In this document: positions 59,501-64,000 of the stretch, one piece after another
Layout of the letters: the number at the start of each line of letters is the position of its first letter
Numbering within the stretch: the stretch's first letter is position 1
Assembly (NCBI GenBank): GCA_027627225.1
Contig: CM051029.1
Location: forward strand, 28,515,548-28,579,547
DNA length: 64,000 nucleotides
Direction of reading: 5' to 3'
Origin: Congeria kusceri
Taxonomy: Eukaryota; Mollusca; Bivalvia; Myida; Dreissenidae
Notes under the pieces: generated by a model
Databases searched by the model: none
What the model was told of the DNA's origin: nothing
Seen by the model: only the letters and a program-made list of their open reading frames with translations
Position numbers and translations under genes: made by a program

Positions 59501-60757
59501 TTCGTTTGTGTGTGCTAAAACATTCCGTGTGTAAAATATGGAAGCATCATGTGCCAAGAAAACATACATTAATGTTAAGTAGAGCTTCGTAGTTGTGAAA
59601 ATATTTCCATTGGCTTCCTCAGTGTACAGTTTTACACACCATCTTCACATATTCACACTTATTGTAAGTGCTCTAGATAAAACGTTAGTTAAAATGTACT
59701 GGTAGTCCCTTTAAGGTAATATAAATATTAATATATAAATACATGTATTGAATCTACATGTTTTGGGTACTCGATGTCTATCAATATACTTTGAGAAACT
59801 CATTTTCAAATTAAATGTGTTGTTTAAAAATCAGTCACTCTTTTTATCAAGATTATTTGTATGTACTGGTATACTCCACTTTTTGCATTTTTAAATGAGT
59901 ATTTCCAGAATGTTACTTGAATATTTATTATATTACTCTTATCTAGAGCACTGCTTATTGACACAAATATATTTCACAGCGATATGATCATGCATGACAA
60001 GAACATAACACAATGTTGTGAACATATTTTTTAAATTATGCAGCATACCTGACTATTTCAATGCATTGGCCTCAACGCGTGACCTTTTAGGCACCAGTTA
60101 CATGCATGTTTTGCATGTGTTGAAATCAGTTGGAAAGTTAGATGCATGTTGTTTTTTTATGCATATTTTTTGGAATTTGGGGTTATTAACTAATTGCATG
60201 TTCCTTATTTCGTTATTTATTAACATAAATTAATTGCACTTAAAATGCTGTCAATTCAGGTTGCAACGGCTGCTATGTAGTCAAATGTATACGTTCGACG
60301 CATTATCGGAAAGCTGTTATACAAACACTCGAATACAACGTACCCACCAAAAATTAGTAATTTTGCAGGACGTTTCAATTATGTCTTCGATGTTTTAATT
60401 ATTAATTGCGTGTTACAATTTAACCAGTTATGCCTTGTTCATTGAGTTTAAACTTATTTATCTTAGCCCGAGGCTTATTGAAACACTTTCGAATCCTTTT
60501 TCTGGGTATAACCAGTATTACGGGTCTTTTGAGAAAGATCATTCGAACGCTCCCTGAGTATGGATCAAACTCACGATCTCCCAATTGCACGGACACCGTA
60601 TCCCATACACTATTGCTGTCTTCTTTTTATTGTAATAGTAATAGTACTATGTTCCTTTTCTTTTTCAGAATCACGCAGCTCCTTACAAATGTCAAGTATT
60701 GAACACATCGCAATCGTGGCGTTGATTCTTCTAAGCAACATTTCATTGTACATATAA
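50581..60757 (+). CDS. Cysteine-rich surface protein, 3' six exons, hydrophobic C-terminal tail
   Basis: Exons 50581-50715, 51249-51452, 52241-52333, 52925-53092, 56881-56994 and 60669-60757. Every junction is phase 1-1 with GT-AG introns, the classic layout of shuffled extracellular modules. Each exon carries a Cys-rich EGF- or EB-like unit: VCTTNSDCAVVANSYC with CTCTSGYG; YCDSDYICNGVNQTCTSGKC; GGQCSGVSAGYCECPIGT; HCEFSPVCESHF with FCACPVSHELV; PCKNWSECESRFCVKC. The last exon encodes SRSSLQMSSIEH followed by IAIVALILLSNISLYI and a stop, which fits a GPI-anchor signal or a short membrane tail. It is a likely secreted or cell-surface protein; ligand unknown. The 5' end with the signal peptide was not found and may lie far upstream. 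Long introns hold repeats and a LINE fragment. AATAAA at 61061 is a candidate poly(A) signal. Confidence 0.8.
51840..52240 (+). repeat. Tandem array of an exon 5' edge and its splice acceptor
   Basis: About five copies (80-85 bp each) precede the genuine exon at 52241. Each contains TTTTCCAG or similar, then GCGGTCAATGTAGCG and TACTGCGAGTGTCCGATA, the beginning of that exon with its acceptor. The upstream copies lack the exon end and donor and reach stops. Partial copies of the GGQCSxxxxxYCECPIG peptide are readable in several units. Confidence 0.92.
52334..52924. other. T-rich intron of the cysteine-rich gene
   Basis: The strand is strongly pyrimidine-biased from 52345 to 52545 (TTTCTTT-rich). 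The remainder is AT-rich with no further exon. It is an intron of the gene at 50581-60757. Confidence 0.6.
53101..53192. repeat. GACG/GACA tetranucleotide microsatellite
   Basis: Compound runs of GGAC, GCAC and GACA units starting 9 bp after the donor at 53093, in an intron of the cysteine-rich gene. Confidence 0.95.
54107..54424 (-). pseudogene. Non-LTR retrotransposon 3' fragment (LINE ORF2 C-terminus)
   Basis: An uninterrupted frame on the minus strand ending at a TAA (54107-54109) reads HTRLRTKSSALNEHLYAKN, then PLCSCGAIESNNHFFFICPDY, then NSQIFLRVQQYINESRRFS. In family terms this is the CxC...H...C zinc-knuckle and C-terminal tail of LINE reverse-transcriptase proteins, downstream of the RT domain. 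The upstream part is missing. It lies within an intron, antisense to the cysteine-rich gene. Confidence 0.82.
54465..54900. repeat. Tandem array with AT-rich palindromes, first block
   Basis: About four copies of a ~105-bp unit containing CTAACACGAATATTATCATG, ATAATTATCTGACAACGCGA and TAACTAGATAATATTCGTGT. Within each unit ACACGAATATTATC is mirrored by GATAATATTCGTGT, so each unit can form a hairpin. The same motif recurs at 56060. Confidence 0.9.
56060..56610. repeat. Tandem array with AT-rich palindromes, second block
   Basis: About five copies of a longer (~115 bp) relative of the 54465 unit: ATCTAACACGAATATTATCA, TGATAATTATCTTACAACGC and ATGTATCGCAAATGTATTCG. The two blocks are separated by about 1.1 kb with GGGCA-rich dispersed repeats (54905-54975, 55920-56035). 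Confidence 0.9.
57062..58085. repeat. Three dispersed copies of a ~150-bp repeat
   Basis: GTCACGTATGACAAAAATA, ACAGTTG, CCTACCTAATGGTTAGTGGG and GCTTTGGAATCACG blocks recur at about 57068, 57780 and 57945, in the last intron of the cysteine-rich gene. They are diverged and non-coding. Confidence 0.8.
58705..59490. repeat. ~165-bp repeat, four diverged copies
   Basis: Each copy has GCCATAACTCTGTCAACA, TTAGTGGTTTGTAACCAAAG, TCGAACTTGACCTG, ATGATGTTACACCTATGTAC and AAGCCTTTCATGAGTTAT. Starts are near 58850, 59010, 59165 and 59325. It is a dispersed non-coding bivalve-type repeat. From 59491 to 60461 there is only AT-rich intron. Confidence 0.88.
60462..60605 (-). repeat. tRNA-derived SINE, copy 4
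   Basis: Inverted copy with GAAAGATCATTCGAACGCTC, CCTGAGTATGGATCAAACTC, ACGATCTCCCAATTGC and GGACACCGTATCC. It lies 64 bp before the last exon of the cysteine-rich gene. It matches 22262-22420 closely. Confidence 0.72.
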
Positions 60758-61118
60758 CACAATGTATTTTTACTTGTTGTATTTTTGTATACGTTATTTT
60801 TTCACCTTGATGTCTAAAAGCTATTGTACTTCATGTACTTTAACTATGCTATGTTATGTCCTGATTATGCCACGTATTAACATTTTGTTTTATTTTATCG
60901 TTGACGATACAACTGTTATGTTATTCAATATTTTTATTTGTATAAATTGTGGTCTAGGATACATGCTATGCCGTTTTATACATAACTGAGTGCTAATTTA
61001 AAAGTCTTTAAAGAATTGTTACGTCCTGCGCATTATTCGCTTTTATTGAAAAAACTAAGAAATAAACAATGGCAGTTTGATTGCAACTAAAACAACACAG
61101 GTACAAAACTACCTTGTA

Positions 61119-61345
61119 TCCATTTTGCTAAAGCCTTCGACCCCATATACACTACATTCTCAAACCAAAATGTCAGAGGTTTGTCCTTTCCAGTAGACAT
61201 CACTATTGAACATAGGCATTCTTAGAGCAAAATATTAAGCGGTTACAAACGACTCAGAGACACCAAGCTGTACTAGGTTTCTCCTAGAGTACCGCAAGGC
61301 TCAACCTTCGGACCGTGAATGTTTTTTTCTGTATCAATTTCATCA
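61119..61345 (+). pseudogene. Decayed reverse-transcriptase fragment
   Basis: Short in-frame pieces recall non-LTR RT motifs: FAKAFDP (family form DFSKAFD) near 61126, and RVPQGSTFGP (family form GVPQGSxLGP) near 61290-61318, followed by FFCINFIKI (form LLFxIYINDI). Frames shift and stops intervene between them. The spacing and order fit the palm of a LINE reverse transcriptase. It lies downstream of the cysteine-rich gene. The DNA from 61346 to 62160 shows nothing firm beyond possible further decay of the same element. Confidence 0.6.
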
Positions 61346-62166
61346 AGATCACTGTTGATTATTCATTAAAAGGCTTTACGGAATACGTGTGCATTCATAC
61401 CCCTATTATATGTTTATTCGCCAGACTTGTAAAAACCTTTTGCCTTTTGGAGTGCAACACGGGTCAACAGTTGGGCCGTTATTGTCTTCTGTGTATCAAT
61501 GGGAATAAGACCATACACTGATAACACGTATGAAACGTCTGTTGGACAAACGTAAGACTGTTTTCGAACGAAAAGTACCACTGTCAATGGTGTTCCTTCT
61601 ATAGAATGGTTCTGGTTAATTTAATTACCCCTTCGTTAATAACAATTAATAGCTTGTATGCGCCGTCACGACATTGGGAACCCACGAGTTTGGCTAAACA
61701 ATGATTTCACAACGTGCAGACTACGTGTACCGTTCATAGAAAATCGGAAATACAACACAATACAATGTGCCTTTTCTAACAGTTTTAATCATTAATATCA
61801 CATATTTGACACACAAAGCATTTGCTAAGCATTAATGCAATGATATAGTCTATAGTAAGTGAAACTGATTAAAATATAACTTCGGAATTGTGTCCAAGAG
61901 TTTCTCAGTAAAGGTCATAATTTCAATACGATTGAAAGGTTCACAGCGAGTTTCAAGTATTATTTACACACGTATATAAACATAAATATCTTACAAACAG
62001 CTTTTGCAGATACTGCAGCCTCGAACAAAAAAACAGTTGTAAACGTTTCAGCCAATATGTAAAACACCAAATCTAGTCGACATCCATCGTTTATGCCAAC
62101 AAACTGCTTAAACAACGAATTTGTTTCAAAATGGCGTCCTTTGCATCGCACAGGTACTTGTAACAA

Positions 62167-62729
62167 TGATTTTTTTAAATGTTCCATACATAAATACACT
62201 ATAATAAGAGACAGGTAAACAACGCCCATATTACAGTCACCTTACAATGTCTTGATACAGTTAACTAAAATCACCGATTCTCCACATGTCGTCTTCTGAT
62301 CGTCGAAAGACATATTCTTCTGGTAGAAAACACCTTTTATTTCGTGAAAATCGGTCAACTGGCTCGGAAATGATGAAAAGTTTCACCAAAATCAACGTAT
62401 TTTTCGACCATGTCGATTTCGACGTCCACGCAGTTGAATGCACAAACCAGTTTCTGGTAGATTTCAGCATATATATTGAGATCTGGTAAACTTCTTGTGT
62501 ATTCATTAGATTCCACCATTGTCTCTAAATCAACAAAGTGATTTCCTTCAAAACACGTAAAAAAGCGATTTCAACAACAGGAATCTGTCCTGCGACGATC
62601 AGCAAGAGGAAATCTGGAGAATCGGCGGTTTTAGTGAACTGTACCAAGACATTGTGAGGCGACTGTAAAATGGGCGTTGTTTACCTTTCTCTTATTATAG
62701 AGTATTTTAGCATGGAACATTAAACAATC
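62167..62729. repeat. Inverted duplication around a small open frame
   Basis: The arms at about 62167-62330 and 62560-62729 are inverted copies (for example GGGCGTTGTTTACCT, CTCTTATTATAG and TGGAGAATCGG in both). The right arm reads on the plus strand DDQQEEIWRIGG then FSELYQDIVRRL and a stop. The left arm, read on the minus strand, gives a decayed version (SEDDMWRIGDFS). The arms therefore look like two opposed copies of a coding 3' end of unknown family. Confidence 0.75.
62355..62519 (-). CDS. Hypothetical 54-aa open frame between the inverted arms
   Basis: The minus-strand ATG at 62519 opens MVESNEYTRSLPDLNIYAEI and runs with good amino-acid balance to a TGA at 62355-62357. A different frame then continues as RFSRNKRCFLPEEYVF into the left arm. 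This suggests an originally longer protein (about 85 aa here) broken by a frameshift. I do not recognise the family. It may be a pseudogene exon. Confidence 0.35.
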   Translation of the reverse strand: MVESNEYTRSLPDLNIYAEIYQKLVCAFNCVDVEIDMVEKYVDFGETFHHFRAS

Positions 62730-62841
62730 GGTGTTACAAGTACCTGTGATCTACTGCTGAATGTATTCCAGTTCAAAGTAGGTATCCTTGCAATAATAAG
62801 TAAATACCGAAAGGCTACAAGGACGCCGCTTCTAAACTGGT

Positions 62842-63512
62842 CAGACACGGTGACTATAGCTTAAACTTAGTCTTTAATATTAGCCAATCTGGTCAGACAC
62901 CATAACTATAGCTTAAACTTAAGTCTTTAATATTAGCCAATCTGGTCAGACACCATAACTATAGCTTAAACTTAGTCTTTAATATTAGCCAATCGGGTCA
63001 GACACCACGACTATAGCTTAAACTTAGTCTTTAATATTAGCCAATCTGGTCAGACACCACGACTATAGCTTAAACTTAGTCTTTAATATTAGCCAATCTG
63101 GTCAGACACGGTGACTATAGCTTAAACTTAGTCTTTAATATCAGCCAATCTGGTCAGACACCATGACTATAGCTTAAACTTAGTCTTTAATATTAGCCAA
63201 TCGGGTCAGACACCATGATTATAGCTTAAACTTAGTCTTTAATATTAGCCAATCTGGTCAGACACCATAACTATAGCTTAAACTTAAGTCTTTAATATTA
63301 GCCAATCTGGTCAGACACCATGACTATAGCTTAAACTTAGTCTATTATATTAGCCAATCTGGTCAGACACCATCACTAAAGCTTCAACTTAGTCTTTAAT
63401 ATTAGCCAATCTGGTCAGACACCATAACTATAGCTTAAACCTAGTCTTTAATATTAGCCAATCTGGTCAGACACCACGATTATAGCTTAAACTTAGTCTT
63501 TAATATTGGCCA
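62842..63512. repeat. 52-bp satellite-like tandem repeat, about 13 copies
   Basis: Direct repeat of a unit containing CTGGTCAGACACCATGACTA, TAGCTTAAACTTAGTCTTTA and ATATTAGCCAAT. Copies differ by a few substitutions (ACCACG, ACGGTG, ACCATA variants at one site). It ends in a short TA run and the MITE at 63534. Confidence 0.97.
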
Positions 63513-63533
63513 ATCAATATATATATATATATA

Positions 63534-63716
63534 TGAGGCACGTCGTGGGAAAACCGGCCTTAATGCATGTGCGTAGTGTCGTCCCGGATTAGCCTGTGTG
63601 CACAGGCTATCCGGGACGACACTTTCCGCTTTTATGGTATTTTCTGTTTCAAGGAAGTCTCTACTAAACATAAATCCACGGTAGGCGGAAAGTGTCCTCC
63701 TGTATTAGCCTGTGAA
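63534..63716. mobile_element. MITE-like foldback element, copy 2 (partial)
   Basis: Starts GAGGCACGTCGTGGGAAAAC, CGGCCTTAATGCATGTGCGT, then GTGTCGTCCCGGATTAGCCT and its inverse, as in copy 1 at 8305-8536. The right terminal arm is missing after GTATTAGCCTGTGAATG. The last ~280 bp of the window show no further feature. Confidence 0.75.
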
Positions 63717-64000
63717 TGTCATTGGCAAGTTATTTGCAAGTTTAAGACTTATTTTAAGCTGCTGATTACAGAGCTTGCAGAAACCAATTCATCTCGAAAA
63801 CAGCATGGTCTAAAGGCTTCACCCGAGATTTGATTTGTTACATGCTTTATTGCCTTATCCAGACTGTATTTTAGATACGTTTGGTTGTATACACTGAGAC
63901 AATGTTTACCATCTAAACAACGCATGTAGCATGTCAAAAACAGGACTGAAAAGCTACTGTAGAGGCAAGAACGCTGGTCCATTCCACGTGTTCAGCCTAG

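Overview
This window is eukaryotic nuclear DNA, AT-rich and intron-rich, from a bivalve mollusc. Three things point there: a secreted C1q-domain protein of the type expanded in bivalves, an animal RSF1 chromatin-remodelling gene, and several dispersed repeats of a kind common in bivalve genomes. The repeat families recall Dreissena (zebra or quagga mussel) from memory, but the species is an inference. There are no operons, CRISPR arrays or bacterial features. All genes were assembled by hand from ORF pieces joined at GT-AG sites (one GC-AG) with matching phases.

Layout. 0.2-1.2 kb is a 37-bp minisatellite. 1.6-4.2 kb (+) is a complete five-exon C1q-domain gene. 5.98-14.03 kb (+) is a six-exon ADP-ribosylglycohydrolase-like gene with a one-base frameshift in exon 4 and introns full of transposons, including a hAT-type element with a perfect 8-bp target duplication. 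16.1-21.0 kb is a DNA transposon carrying a five-exon DDE-type transposase-like gene (-), broken by one frameshift, and bracketed by clusters of a motif close to GTCAACTCCGTTAC. 23.9-46.1 kb (-) is a complete 18-exon RSF1 orthologue (2,209 codons predicted, in frame throughout), with DDT, WHIM, acidic, PHD-finger and Gly/Pro/Gln/Tyr-rich regions. 50.6-60.8 kb (+) holds the 3' six exons of a cysteine-rich surface protein gene made entirely of phase-1 exons and ending in a hydrophobic tail. The rest is repeats, foldback elements and two non-LTR retrotransposon remnants.

Most unusual pattern. Three separate exons (RSF1 exon 5, RSF1 PHD exon 10, and an exon of the cysteine-rich gene) are each bordered by a tandem array whose unit contains the exon edge together with its splice site. 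The arrays are therefore rows of decoy donors or acceptors beside a real one. A second point is a group of small elements with CAGGG...CCCTG ends and 7-bp target duplications in RSF1 introns. A third is the transposon with the clustered GTCAACTCCGTTAC motif.

The genes do not form a pathway. RSF1 is a housekeeping chromatin factor, while the C1q and cysteine-rich proteins are secreted or surface proteins.
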